A stretch of DNA of 64,000 bases from Strix aluco (taxonomy: Eukaryota; Chordata; Aves; Strigiformes; Strigidae). Below the pieces are notes generated by a model. The model did not search any database. It was not told the DNA's origin and was given only the letters and a program-made list of their open reading frames with translations. Of this stretch, positions 52,201 through 64,000 are shown piece by piece (within the stretch, counting starts at the first letter, position 1; every line of letters begins with the position of its first letter). The position numbers and the translations under genes were made by a program. Location of the stretch: NCBI RefSeq assembly GCF_031877795.1, contig NC_133946.1:11073144-11137143 (forward strand). Direction: 5' to 3'.

Positions 52201-55200
52201 TTGCTTTTATGTATCTCTCTACAGGTCTTTGTGGGCAACGGGCACTGCTCCTCAGGGAGCGAATGTTTGTCATGGCTTTGGCTACAGTTCAGGTCTCTAA
52301 GAGAGGGGAATCCTGATGGTATACTGCTGGCTCCTTCATGTGAATCCATGAGAGTCACAACAGTCTAAATGACTAATAAAGACTTAGCCATGCATGCAGG
52401 AGGATGCAAAATCCTGTGCTAATTATTGTCACCAATATCAATAACCTGTTACAACACTCAGCAGCCTCAAGGGGCAGAAAAGGTAGAGATCCAAAAAAGC
52501 ACAAGTTGTTCTTCACAAGCCTCTCTGAAAATCAAGGGGGAGGTAAGAAGGTGCATCCAAAGGGCAGTTTACTCCAAGTATCTTAACTACCTACTGCAAG
52601 CAGCTTAGGCTGTTGTAATTAGCTCTGGATGGGTGCCTGGAGCAGATGGCTGGGATTATAGAAGATGAAGGCTGACCCAAGCCTCCACGCAATGAATGAG
52701 CCTGAAAGGCTTCCAGGCTACTGACAGGTAAGAATGGGCAGGTCTATACAGGACCCACCTGTCAGAACACGACTGACAGTCCATTAAACCTTTTTACTAT
52801 GCTCCAGATATTTCCAGAAATATCTCAGCTGCCTGTTATATCCTCCCTTTCGCAGAGAGCCAGGTCATTCTGCTGCTCCACCTCTACTGCAAGATCAAAA
52901 CCTTCTCATCACAGACTGTTTTAAAAAGTGATGGTGCTAAGCCAGTTTTTTCTGCAAACTTTTTGTCTAGCAGAAAATTTATAACATATTCATGGTAATT
53001 TCAGTGTAATTCATCTCTGCTCAACACACCCAAGAGATACCAGCTTCTGTCAGTGTCTGGAACATTTTCAGGAGTTTAAAATTCACACTGTTTCTTTCAG
53101 TATAGCTCTTTTTCCCTTTAAATGATAGAAGCCCATGCTTTTAGATTAAACTGACAGCATGGGTAGTCACCATGTAAGCAGCAGTCCATATTTGGATCAT
53201 ATTTGATCCATAGATGGGATTTATTCATCTATCAGTTGTCAACAACGTTAAGTGTAGACATATGAGCCAGCTGCCTAGGCTCTTCTTGCAGTCAGAAATG
53301 GAGGTGGTGGTTCAGCTGTTCAGACATGGGTGCCCAGGACTACCCGAGACTCCCCATACATCTCTCCTGCTCCCCTAAAGGGCACAAGTCTCCCTACATT
53401 TTGTACCATATCTGCCAAACCTGTGTCCATATGTCCTATGGTGTCCTCAGGTGGAATTAGATGGATCAAAAGACTCAGTGTAGCCCAAGGGAGGGTTTGT
53501 CATGTCCAAAGGAGACCCACACATGCTCACATGAACAAGCTCTCCGTCAGTATTACTGAGAGTGTAGAGGACTGGCTGAGAGATGGACACATAGGATGGT
53601 TTTGGACTCACCTTGCTGCAGGTCAACATGACCTATGGACCTACACATGAACTATAGGTGTCCCAGCTTCTTTTCCAGTCTGTGAACTCCAACTGTGTGA
53701 TTCAGTTGGCCAAAGGGGTGGCTCAGGCAGAAACACTACAGGACTTACAGGACCCTGTGACCTTCTGAAGGAGCAGCTGGAGCCCAGCAGGAAACTTTCA
53801 ACTGCACTGGGGACCAGAGCCAGCACAACCAGCAACAGACCAGCACCTGCACCAGCAAACCCAAATATTGACAGAGAAGAGCAACGCAGAGAGTTGTGCT
53901 GACTCCAGACAGGGTTTTGGTTGGGTGTAGCTCTACAAAGGGCAATATTTTAACAGCAGGGTTTGTATTTGGGGAGTTTGCACCAACACTTTCATCACCA
54001 ATTCATATTTGTCCCCACTCTATTACCAAACCTCCAGGTACAACTCAAAACACCCCTTCCTTCTCAAGAAGGTCAAGAAAAACATGCATTCCAGTTATTT
54101 CCAAAATAAAATTTTCTTCTTACAAAAGAATGACAAAGAAGGAAAAACAAGTTGTAGAAAGCAGTTACACAGTTATCAGGTAAAAACCTTTGAAATGTAT
54201 ATCACTAAATTCTTCATCTCCCTTGTATCAGCTATGCAGCTCTGTTGTATATTGCTGCTTCTAAGGGTATTTTTGGCCTATTAATTTTCCTCTTATAATG
54301 GAGGTAGAAATGGAAAGGAGGAGTTTCAAATAAAAACCCATGAAAACTACATAAACTGAAATCTGACATATGGAAAGGACGTGACTTATAGGCTGGGTGG
54401 GTTTCAGCCCCCATAAATTCAGATGTCTTGAAGTTAAATGTCAGAGTCATGTCACATTTCCTATATGCATCATACTGTGTCTTTATGCAACATAGTTCAC
54501 CCAAGCCATTTCCCATGTTTATTTTAACAAGAATCATGGTCTTTCGTTCCTGTTAGGGAGGGGGACTAAGATCAGATTTAATGTTTACCCATTAAACTTC
54601 AAATTTGGCCAGTTAAATCCCACAGCTAATGGTCTTTCAGATACAGGTAACTACATGCTTTGAGAAAATTAGAAATATCAGGTTTATTGCAACTAATGCA
54701 CCATGGCTTTATTGTACATCCTTAAGTTTGAATATGTACTGAAAAATTCCACTAAACAGTACATTTAGGAACTGTCACTGTCCAATACTTAATGTTGTGT
54801 ATTAACAAAGTCATCTGAAGTATTTATTCATTATAAAACACATTTTGAAGGCTTGAAGTGCAACATTTTTAAAATACCTTTGAACATACTTTGATGGGTC
54901 AATATTGAAGAGGATTCGGAGAATTTCCTCTCAATTTCCACCGCTTCCTGCAGATTTAGGGAAACATTTCCTCCTCTCCCATCCAAGCCTCCTTGGTCTG
55001 CTCCACACGTTCTCCTGCGTGCTCCCACCTGTCATGGGAATTACCTGAAAGCACTGAAGTTCACCTTAAATCTGTAGATCCCATCTCATGGCTAGAAGAG
55101 GCACAGCACTTGGTAGGGATGTAGTCCGCTGTGCTGAGGATGACCACGAGCAGGCTCGGGCCAAAGACAGCTGAGAAAAAAATGGTCCAAGTCCTCAGCA

Positions 55201-55589
55201 AAAAATCTCACAAATGAGTTATTTTTACAGGGCTGAGCCTTGTCATTGTATTTCCCTTCAAGAGAGAGGTGACTTGGGGTTGCCTAAGAAATGGCAGGTC
55301 CATGAGAAAAGCCAGCATATGTTTTTCTCCAAATATTCAGAAAAAAATCTGGACATTTTAGCACATTCCCTATGAACTGACCTTTGCTAGGTCTTCAATG
55401 AGTATGTATTTCTCCTGTTATGAAAAGCGCTATCTAGAGGCTGAGGTATAACAAAACAATCCCACATCAATAGAGCCAAACTACAAAATGGACAATAATA
55501 TCCAGAAGAATTAACACAGCTTCTCTCTGATTTCAAAAAGACCCCAAAGCACAGACCCCATTCCCATCACTGCCTAAATGTCAAACCAT
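49257..55589. other. Intergenic, olfactory cluster, with a long CR1
   Basis: No gene is recognised in 6.3 kb. A CR1 copy lies at 50633-51335. The block at 53330-53900 is richer in GC than its surroundings and could be an unrecognised repeat. No receptor fragments were found. Confidence 0.75.
50633..51335 (-). repeat. CR1 LINE copy, about 700 bases, minus orientation
   Basis: It begins with the reverse complement of a CR1 3' end (GGGTTGGAAGGGAGCTTAAA, GATCATCTAGTTCCA) and runs through the typical CTTCTCTTCTCCAGCTGAAC and CAGCCTGTCCTCACAGGGGA to CTCACCCAGCCTGTATTTTC near 51335. That covers the 3' part of the element. It is 5'-truncated. It is from another subfamily than the MYRF intron copies, and its open frames are those of the element read in antisense. 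Confidence 0.93.
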
Positions 55590-56537
55590 TTACCGCTTTA
55601 GCAGGAAAATAATTACTCTCCCCACTGCTCTCTTCAGAGCACTTTTCACCTGCTGGTTCCTCAGGCTGTAGATGAAGGGGTTCAACATCGGGATCACCAT
55701 TACATAAAAGACGGAAACGATTTTGTCCCTGCCCAGGGAGTAGCTGGAGCTGGGCCGCAGGTACATGAAGAGAAGGGTTCCATAGAAGATGGTGACAACC
55801 ACCATGTGGGATGCACAGGTACCGAAAGCTTTGCACCTGCCCAGCGCAGAGCCCATCCTCAGGATGGTGAACAGGATGTGGCCATAGGAGATGAGGATGA
55901 CTGATACAGTGGTGACCTCGTTGAAGCCCCCAAAAGCAAGTATCAGCGCTTGGTTGAGGCGAATATCAGAGCAGGCCAGTTTTGACAGTGGTGGCCCATC
56001 ACAGAAGAAGTGGTCAATGACATTGGGGCCGCAGAAAGACACTCTCAGCCCAAACCCTGTGAGCACCACAGAATCAAAAAACCCAACTGCGTAGGAGCCT
56101 GCCAAGAGGGAAACACAGACCTTCCGGGACATGACAATAGAGTAGCGCAGGGGGTTGCAGATGGCGACGTAGCGATCATACGCCATCACAGCCAGGAGAT
56201 AGAACTCCACAGTTACAAAAGCAGCGTAAAAATACAGCTGTGTGAAGCAGCCAGCAAAAGAAATGGTCTTCCTTTCTGATGAGATATTCAGTAGCATTTT
56301 GGGTGTCACAACTGAGGAGTAGCACAGATCCAAGAAGGACAAGTTGCTGAGAAAAAAGTACATGGGGGTTTGAAGCTGGGAATCAAGCCGGACTACAGCA
56401 ATGATGCCAAGGTTTCCCACCACGGTGATGACATAGACGAGCAAGAAAACCACAAAGAGGGTAACTTGGAGGTCGGGGCAATCCGTGAGCCCCTTGAAAA
56501 CAAATTCTGTCACCGTAGTCCAGTTTTCCTGAGCCAT
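55590..56537 (-). CDS. Class II olfactory receptor, intact (OR-5)
   Basis: This is an intact 315-residue odorant receptor on the minus strand. It starts [19 protein letters not shown] with an NWT glycosylation site. Motifs are GNLGIIAVV (TM1), [18 protein letters not shown] (TM2), [15 protein letters not shown] (TM3), [18 protein letters not shown] (TM6, Gly in place of Ser in KAFSTC) and [16 protein letters not shown] (TM7). The second outer loop reads [22 protein letters not shown]. It resembles the family 5/8 group. Confidence 0.97.
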   Translation of the reverse strand: MAQENWTTVTEFVFKGLTDCPDLQVTLFVVFLLVYVITVVGNLGIIAVVRLDSQLQTPMYFFLSNLSFLDLCYSSVVTPKMLLNISSERKTISFAGCFTQLYFYAAFVTVEFYLLAVMAYDRYVAICNPLRYSIVMSRKVCVSLLAGSYAVGFFDSVVLTGFGLRVSFCGPNVIDHFFCDGPPLSKLACSDIRLNQALILAFGGFNEVTTVSVILISYGHILFTILRMGSALGRCKAFGTCASHMVVVTIFYGTLLFMYLRPSSSYSLGRDKIVSVFYVMVIPMLNPFIYSLRNQQVKSALKRAVGRVIIFLLKR

Positions 56538-59500
56538 CAGTGTGCAAGAGACTCCCAGCTCTCAGACAGGGAGGTGATTTCCATGGGATCAGTTATGCTG
56601 ACTTGATCCCTTGCTTCGTTATTAGTGGTTTTTAAACCTGTGCTCTGTAGATAATGAGGACATTTCCTAATGAAACACTGCCAGATATCCTGGCAGGATG
56701 CTCAGTAGGCCCACAACCACCTGGCCATGCAGAGACCCGTCTCCTGACTACATCTTCCATCTTAAACCAAGCTTTTGTTGGTTAAAACCAAGCTTATCTT
56801 TCACCTTCATGCACTGATTTGAAGGAAAAAATAAAACCAAGAAACCAAGTTTCCCCTTGGACACCACTATGGTCTTCACTATGGGCATGATTTCCATCCA
56901 TCTGCAGTTTTCTCCACCTTAAGAGACGAGCAGCTCATATTCATTAATGTTTGTTCTGATAATACACAAACTGGATGAATATTAGTGGTCACTCTGATTT
57001 TCAGGTTGATGATGTCCCAGAGACTCTTTTTATTATCCCAGGTAGCTCAGGGTTTGAATTTGTTGCTCAGGGCGTCTTATTCTAAGTGCTCAGAAACAAA
57101 AATAATGTTTGGGTTTTTTTAAAAAAAGAAATGTGATTACTAATAAAGTTAGTGGCTACTTTGGGAAATAAACTGCATTTCAATAACTGCTCTCATCTCA
57201 TAAGAATACACGGACAGAAGGGCATATGTATATATCTTTCCTTTTCCAATATCTTCCAGCTTAGCTGGTGACTTGCTAAAAATTGTGCTCTTCCCTTTTT
57301 TTCTATCATTTAACTTACTTTTTAAGCAAACAGTAACTTCCCAAGTACTTTCAAACAACAGATTACCATGCCAAATTAAGGTTAGAAAGTAAAATATCCT
57401 TTTAGAAGAGAGTTGTAACATAAGTCTGTATCTCAGACATTTGAGAGCAGTTCAAATGTAGCTCCCCTTTCTCTCCAAGAAAGCCTCAGTTTGCCCTCAT
57501 ACCCGTCTGGAATGGACTTCAATTTCTTTTTCATTCCCTAGTCCAGGCCTCTGCTTGACCCTGAAGACTCTCACTGCCCCGGGTTCCTGCTGCCACCAAT
57601 TCCACCACCATCCCCCAAACAGCACCCAAGATGCCACCTCTTCTAGTTTCCTGTAGAAGATCCAGACTTTTTCAGTCTGAACTACTTTTGTGCCTGCCTC
57701 TGCTGTTAGTTTCTCCAAGGAGATAATTCAAAAGACAGAGAGAATCTGCACCTTTTTATTTCTGAGGAAAACAATACAGAAAATTAGACAATATCCTATT
57801 AAGTTCACTTGAAAGTGTGTGTACTCATCTCATAAACAGGATAAAATAATTACTATGTCCCCAAAAAGGATTGTGCCTGAGAAGAGAGTAAACACATAAG
57901 ACATACTAAAGATCTCTTCTGTACGTGTGTATACTTGTCCCAGTAAAGCTATTACCAGTAGCCAAGGATACATTTCCAAAGAGAAGTGGCAGTTTTTGCT
58001 CTTGTGACAATCACTGCTACATTTCTTTGGCATTGCGTCTAATCAGATCTTTCTTACCTGCCTGCATCACACAGAATCATCACTGACTTAAGAAAAAAAC
58101 TTATTTTTCCACCTTCTAACTTGCTTTATAAATCAGAGCTTCAGGGAAACAAATTTATTCTAGGTTTTCTTCTCTCTTTAATGCTACATGGTGTTGAACA
58201 TCCATGTATGGCTGTGTCTCCCAGAGGCTCCTGTCTTCACTATTTATTGCTTTCCAGCTTGGGTGGTTGGGGTAAGCTGCCAACAGCCTCGTTGGGCACA
58301 TCACCCCATGCCAATCACTCTTGTTTTTTCTCCCCTTCAGATATAATTGGAAAGTTCCCTTAGCGATTTCAAGAGTTAGATGTCTGGAGCTATTACTTCC
58401 TCAACCCTTGAGATGGGTTGTCTTCTGGGAGCCAGAATACACTGAGATCAGAAACTGCTGTGAGGTTATTGAGAAACAACATCTCTTAGAGACGGCATCT
58501 CAGCATCTTGTAGCTATGGAAACACTCAAGCCAGAAAGATTTACCAATCCTTACTAAGTCTTGAAAATCATAAGGAATACTCTACCCATTTTCAAAACAA
58601 AATGTTACCAACCTACTAAAGACCATAATTCTAATATCTAATTAGGAAATGAAGGAGGTACTAAAGACCAGAGAATAACACTTGAATATAATGTTAAATT
58701 TATTACTCCATTCCCCTCACTGAGAATACTGTGTCCCATAGTACACATGGTCTGGGTGGAGAGAGACAGCCAGAGGAGCCCTGGCTGAGCTGTTGGGTGC
58801 TGAGGGTGATGGGTTGTACTCTGCCTGGGGGCTGGGGAGTGTCACAGGGGTTTGTCCTCTTTAATCTCTTTAAATAGACTCAAGGGGGACACCATGGTGT
58901 GCAGGGGACCATCCCACAGTACCTGAGCAAGGCGAGTAGAGCAGACCCAGACACCTGGACCAAATTCAGCCAAGACTCCAGAACGTCAGGCAAGTTGGTG
59001 ATGATGAGGCAGGTCCAAAGTCAAGCCAAGTCAATCCCCTGGTTGGGTCCAGCAATTGCTAAGCAGGTCCATGATCAAGCCTAGGTGCAGACCAAACAAA
59101 TCCATAGGCATACACACCTACTGCTAAACTGGAAACCAGGACAGCTCTAGCATAACCCAAAAGAGAATTATGCTCCCTGGGCTGAGCTTAAATAGAGCTC
59201 ATGGGCAAATGGGCAGAGGGTGGGGATGGAGGCCCCAGGTGAGGCTGGTCAGGGTGATTAAGGCCTATTAGTTCACTCTGGGACAATTAATTGCTCTCTG
59301 AAAATGCCCATTTCTCACCATTGAGTATAGTGGAAGCCCAGAGTCACCAGCTCAGGTGTGAACATCTGGGCTATAGGTACCTAAATGTGGATAATCCCAC
59401 CCTTGTTGGAAAACTGGGCTGTCTAGTGTCCACAGAGGGACATCAGCAGCTCTAGAGCCAGTCAGTTGTGCTTTATGTACCATTTGGGGATCCTCTGAAA

Positions 59501-60860
59501 GATCTGAAATGTCTCTTAAACCCATTTTAGTTCTGTAAGCAAGGTCAGACTGAAACCTTTGCATGCTCCACAAGTATCTCAGAAGCATCATACAAGCTGG
59601 TCATCACTGTGCAGATGTGCATCCACATGACGTCTTTCAGATACCCGAAGCAGCACAATGGCTTTCAGAATTGTATTTCAACCTTTTCCTTTTTTTTTTG
59701 CTTTGTTAAACCCTGCCATGAGGAGCCCCAGGGGCTTTCTCCCAGGAGAGCATGAGGAACCATATTTACAGTCCCATCATCCACAAGCTCAGCTACTGGA
59801 GTCTGGGAAGTCACATCGGGTGGTTAATAGAGGTTATGTGGACACGTAGATGCTCTCTGCTGCATAAACCCTTGACTCCCATCACTCGATAGCAGAGGAG
59901 ACACAGGAGGAGCCGTAACGCCAAGACAAAGCAGAGCCTCGCCTGCGTTTAGGCAGTGGGCTTTCTTCTTCATGTCCTCATGTCCTCTTTTTTTGGGCTC
60001 TATCGGAAAACAGCCTCACCAAAGTAGGTTTTCTTTATAATAAGAGCGAGTAATGGCTTATGCAAATTGTTTTTCTCTTACTTAAGCAGCTAAAGCAAGA
60101 TGAACTGGTTTATTCAAGTGTTAAAGAAGGATGTGTCTTATTTTGTTATAAAGAAATGCAACATTTCAAATTGTTAGCGGAGTATAGTCATTAACAAAGC
60201 AGCCTCTGGAATCACCACTTTTTAACTCAGTTCTCAAGTAAGCATCTTAACTTAATGCCCATGGTTTTAGGATGCTTCAGTGTGCTGGAATTCATAAAGG
60301 TATATAAATCATGAATTTACCAATGTGGATTTTATCCATTGTGAATGATATATAATAGTTTGATAAATGCAATTTGAAGACTGGAATAAAAATTAAAAGC
60401 CAAGGGAAAATGTCTGCAGGTCATTAATGTTGTGTAATCTGTGATTTCACTGGGACTGTGACTTTCTCTTGCTCCAGGTTTACGTGTGCTCCTATGAGGT
60501 TCCTCTGAGGTGTCTTCTGAAACAAATTTGTTTCAAACTGAAAGTTAATACAGATCTGATTTTTTTTCGTAAATCTGAAAACACACTTGCTAGAATAAAT
60601 CCATTGTTTTAAGTATTCAAGCACAGAAAAACAAAATTGACATTATTATTGCTTCAGCTCACTCCCTGTGCTTTTCTAAGTACCTCAACTGAAAAACAAA
60701 AAACATGTACAATTTGAGTTTAGAAAATACAGCAGAATATACCAAAATGGGGCAGTTAAACTGGTGATTGATTGGAATGAAATATGGTCCAAAAGTGAAA
60801 CTCTATTTTTTATCATTTTGATATTTTTATTCCTTTTGTCTCAGCAGGTAACATCTGGCC
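56538..60860. other. Intergenic, olfactory cluster
   Basis: There is no gene. It contains the second copy of the unidentified dispersed repeat at 59140-59279, with related GC-richer sequence from about 58740. The rest is AT-rich without recognised features. Confidence 0.75.
59140..59279 (+). repeat. Unidentified dispersed repeat, copy 2
   Basis: It matches 36085-36230 (see that entry). The upstream part, from about 58880, may belong to the same element, as CCAAATTCA and CCAGGACA words recur in the same order in both places. Confidence 0.65.
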
Positions 60861-61820
60861 ATGGGAGGAAATCACACGCAGACTAAATTTGTCCTCTTGG
60901 GAATTACAGACAGTCCATGTGTGCAGGCCCCTCTTTTTGGGTTGTTTCTATTGATTTACATTGTCACTTTGGTGGGGAACATGGGGATTATGGTCTTGGT
61001 TTGGGTGGTTCCCAGCCTCCACACCCCCATGTACTTCTTCCTCACCCATTTTTCATTCACCGATGTCTGCTATTCCACAGTCATCTCCCCTAAAATGCTC
61101 GCAGACCTGTTATCAGAGAATAAAACCATTTCTTTTGCTGGCTGCGTGATGCAGTTCCATGGCTTTGCTTTCTTTGCGACTGCTGAGTGTCACCTCCTGG
61201 CTGTGATGGCCTATGACCGGCATGTTGCTATCTGCAACCCCCCCCTTTACGTGACAGTCATCTCCAGCCGTGTCTGCCGGCGGCTGGTAACATCGTCCTA
61301 CCTCATTGCCTTTCTTAGTGCCATCATCTACACAGGCTGCACCTTTGGGGGTTCCTTCTGCGGACCCAACCAAATCGACCACTTCTTCTGTGACATCAGC
61401 CCCATGCTAAAGCTCCTGTGCTCCAACACCCACAGCAACAAGATGGTCATCTTCGCTTTTGTTGTGATAAACGCAGTGGGCACAAGTGTGATCATTTTGC
61501 TCTCCTACATCTGTATCCTCCGCACAGTCCTGAGAATGCACTCAGCACGGAGCCGGTCCAGAGCCTTCCACACCTGCACCTCCCACTTGACAGCAGTTTC
61601 CTTATTCTACGGGACAATATTCTTCATGTACCTACAACCTGCATCTAGCCACAGAAGCCTGGATAAGGTGGCCTCCATCTTCTACACTGTGGTCACCCCC
61701 ATGCTCAACCCATTCATCTACAGCCTGAGGAACAAGGAGGTGAAGGGTGCTCTGGTGAAGTGCAGGAGAAGGATGTTAAACCACTGTCAACATAGAAGAG
61801 TTGTATCAGCTAGGAAGTGA
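60861..61820 (+). CDS. Class II olfactory receptor, intact (OR-6)
   Basis: This is an intact 319-residue odorant receptor. It starts [17 protein letters not shown] with an NHT glycosylation site. The acceptor-like CCTTTTGTCTCAGCAG ends 12 bases upstream of the ATG, as expected for a receptor with a 5'UTR intron. Motifs are GNMGIMVLV (TM1), [18 protein letters not shown] (TM2), [15 protein letters not shown] (TM3), [18 protein letters not shown] (TM6) and [16 protein letters not shown] (TM7). Oddities are DRH for the nearly invariant DRY, and RAFHTC for KAFSTC. Both lie at the G-protein-facing side, so signalling could be altered, although the reading frame is whole. Confidence 0.96.
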   Translation: MGGNHTQTKFVLLGITDSPCVQAPLFGLFLLIYIVTLVGNMGIMVLVWVVPSLHTPMYFFLTHFSFTDVCYSTVISPKMLADLLSENKTISFAGCVMQFHGFAFFATAECHLLAVMAYDRHVAICNPPLYVTVISSRVCRRLVTSSYLIAFLSAIIYTGCTFGGSFCGPNQIDHFFCDISPMLKLLCSNTHSNKMVIFAFVVINAVGTSVIILLSYICILRTVLRMHSARSRSRAFHTCTSHLTAVSLFYGTIFFMYLQPASSHRSLDKVASIFYTVVTPMLNPFIYSLRNKEVKGALVKCRRRMLNHCQHRRVVSARK

Positions 61821-64000
61821 ACAATTTATCTTAAGTGAGAAAGTTTATGATGCATTGAAATGACTGGATTTTTCCCTAAGCGTAGCAATTTTATGTAGGT
61901 TCTTCCACAGTTTCTGCACAAAAGTGAATTACAGTACTGAGCCCTGAGAAATAGATCCCACAAACACATCTTCCTTGGAAGGAAACCAGGCAGAGTGGGA
62001 GCCTCAAACTTTATTTCACTTTGCAGTCACCATCCTGTAGGAAGAAATTTCTCTGAATTATTCCAGGCTTTTTTTCTCACAGGAAGCATGAATCATGTTT
62101 TTATTGATTTATAACTTCTTTTCACTGATAAACATGTATTTTTCTTGCAAAATTATTGACCTTATCCCTAAACTCCAATAAAATTCCTCACTGTTACCTG
62201 CCAGGTATTTATTACAGTTAAGCTGCTGGGGTGGGAGGGAACATTTTGGAAGAGTAAGTGTATTTTGAAATTTGCTTGCCCAAAAAAAAGGTAAGATAAA
62301 AGTCTTGAAAAAATACAGTGCATTTGTTTCTGACTTAAAAAGTGAAAAAGCTGGTGGGAGTCGGGATTTCAAGCTATACCTTTGAATATCCAGGGGAATC
62401 CCTCCCTAGACTGCACACTTCAGCATTCATCTTCACTTAAAGGAATGAAGTGTGGGCAATATAACTAAAACTACACAATGAACTATGCTGAGACTGCCCA
62501 GTGTTAAGGACAATTTCTGCACAGTGATAGTGTCAAGGGGGGCTGCTGTTCATTTTTAAGTGGTGTTTTACATTCATCTTAAGTGCCATTTACTTAAGTG
62601 GTGAGACAAATGGAATTACACCCAGAGATATGCATCAGTGTCCCGCATCCAAACACCCAGCTCAGGCTAAAGCACACCATGAAAACCAAATGGCGTATTT
62701 CGTTTAAAAATTAAGCATGTGTCTAGTTTCCATAGTTGAAAGACAATCCCGAACACATAATCTATGGGTAGTTGATAGCTGTCTGGGTCTGAAAAAAAAG
62801 CCAAAACCCAGCAGTTCTGCAAATTACAGCTCATTGAAGGGGAGATAGAAATGGCCACAACACTGAGGAGGGACCAGCAATCCTTTATCTTTACCTGGCA
62901 GGCACGTAAGAGAAAAAGCACCCGAATTTCTGCTCGTACTAATTAATTCCAAAGGACATTTGTTGTTTCTTGTGTGCACACTCATAAGCATTTGTGATTA
63001 GGTGCAATTCTGCAACTTCCTTGCAAAATCTGGTGAAATTCAGGTTGGATGGATGAGTTCAGCGTAGGGTCTTCCTCCTCGCACACTTGATTTTGGTTGC
63101 CCCTTGCCTGTTGATGCCACTCGGACACCTTCAGGAGGTGTGATGAGTTACCGACCCACCTGCCTTGTCTGCAGCAGGGAAACGCTGCAGCAGGAAAATA
63201 TCTTTCCCTTAGCTGTTGTGAGTAGAGTAGGAATTAGTTTATAGTTGGAAAGTAGATGGTGAACAGTCTCTTTTCTGTGCTCTGGCAAACAACAGCGAGA
63301 GGGGAGACGTTGTCTTAGGTCTGAGGGAAAAGTGGCTTCCAGCTGCAGCTGAACGTAGGAGCCAGAATCGATATAATTAAATGCTAAAGAACCTGGCAAG
63401 ACAGAGACTTTTGATATCAGATAGTTTCTTTCTTTTAAAACCCTCACCACACATTGTTTACTTCCTTCTATTTTGGTGGATATTTTTGCTTATGCTATAC
63501 ATAATAGAGTCACAGAACCACAGAAAGCCCAGGTTGGACCTTGGAAGATCATCTGGTCCGACCTTTCATGGGAAAGGGAGCCTAGATGAGAAATATAATA
63601 TGTAGGGCTCATTGCTGCTTGATGAATTACCCCACTCTGGGTGTCCTTATTGCTTCTTGTTTTTAATTAAGTTTCCAGAGCGGAGACAATTAAAATGCTC
63701 AAAGGTTTACCCAGACTTGGTGTTACGCTCCTAAAAGAGGTCTGGGTTGCCATAGTCTTGTGTGTGGTGGATCCAACTCAGTGAACTTCCAAGAGGAACT
63801 TCAGTCTAAAGTGCAGGGGAGGCAGAATCATAAACTGCAATATGAGAAACAGGCTTGTTTTTTGGAAACACTTTTTCTACTAAGAGCATCATTGAATTAT
63901 TTTGCTTCAATCTTTGCAGAGAAGGAATCTACAAAATGTAGAAACCCATGGCTGTAGACACAAACTTCCCGCACAAAATACATAATAGATGTCCTCTCCG
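61821..64000. other. Intergenic, end of window
   Basis: There is no gene. A CR1 fragment lies at 63508-63580. Sequence beyond it to the window end is unremarkable, and no further receptor begins here. Confidence 0.75.
63508..63580 (-). repeat. CR1 LINE 3'-end fragment
   Basis: AGAGTCACAGAACCACAGAA followed by CCCAGGTTGGACCTTGGAAG and GATCATCTGGTCCGACC is a reverse-complement CR1 3' end, about 70 bases long, diverged and 5'-truncated. Confidence 0.85.

Overview
The window is vertebrate genomic DNA, most probably from a bird. Its repeats are CR1 LINE 3' ends, the typical avian interspersed repeat. Introns are short, and the gene block MYRF-TMEM258-FEN1 is in the order known from mammals. No prokaryotic features are present.

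Layout. (1) 1-5378 lies inside a MYRF intron, with two CR1 fragments; the 5' part of MYRF is outside the window. (2) 5379-19457 holds twenty coding exons of MYRF on the plus strand. All splice phases agree, and together they encode the last 778 residues, from within the DNA-binding domain through the self-cleaving chaperone domain, coiled coil, membrane anchor and lumenal C-terminal domain to the stop. A 3'UTR of several kb probably follows. (3) 24855-25329 is TMEM258 on the minus strand, a complete 79-residue oligosaccharyltransferase subunit in three exons. (4) 26019-27161 is FEN1 on the plus strand, the complete 380-residue flap endonuclease with its coding sequence in one exon. TMEM258 and FEN1 are head to head around a GC-rich promoter with two inverted CCAAT boxes. 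(5) From about 27.5 kb the sequence becomes AT-richer and carries six intact single-exon class II olfactory receptor genes: 33407 plus, 37641 minus, 42283 minus, 48318 minus, 55590 minus and 60861 plus. CR1 fragments, microsatellites and two unidentified dispersed repeat families lie between them.

The first three genes are unrelated in function: a membrane-tethered transcription factor, an N-glycosylation subunit and a DNA replication/repair nuclease. Only TMEM258 and FEN1 appear to share regulatory DNA. The olfactory receptors form a cluster of separate odorant-receptor genes.

The observations most worth checking are: a GC-AG intron in MYRF; a nearly identical inverted CR1 pair flanking four MYRF exons; a duplicate of MYRF 3'UTR sequence inside an upstream MYRF intron; a YY1-like minisatellite just upstream of the FEN1 coding exon; and the olfactory cluster directly after FEN1, where mammals have the FADS genes. 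I found no convincing new multi-gene system. All exon and identity calls come from reading by eye.
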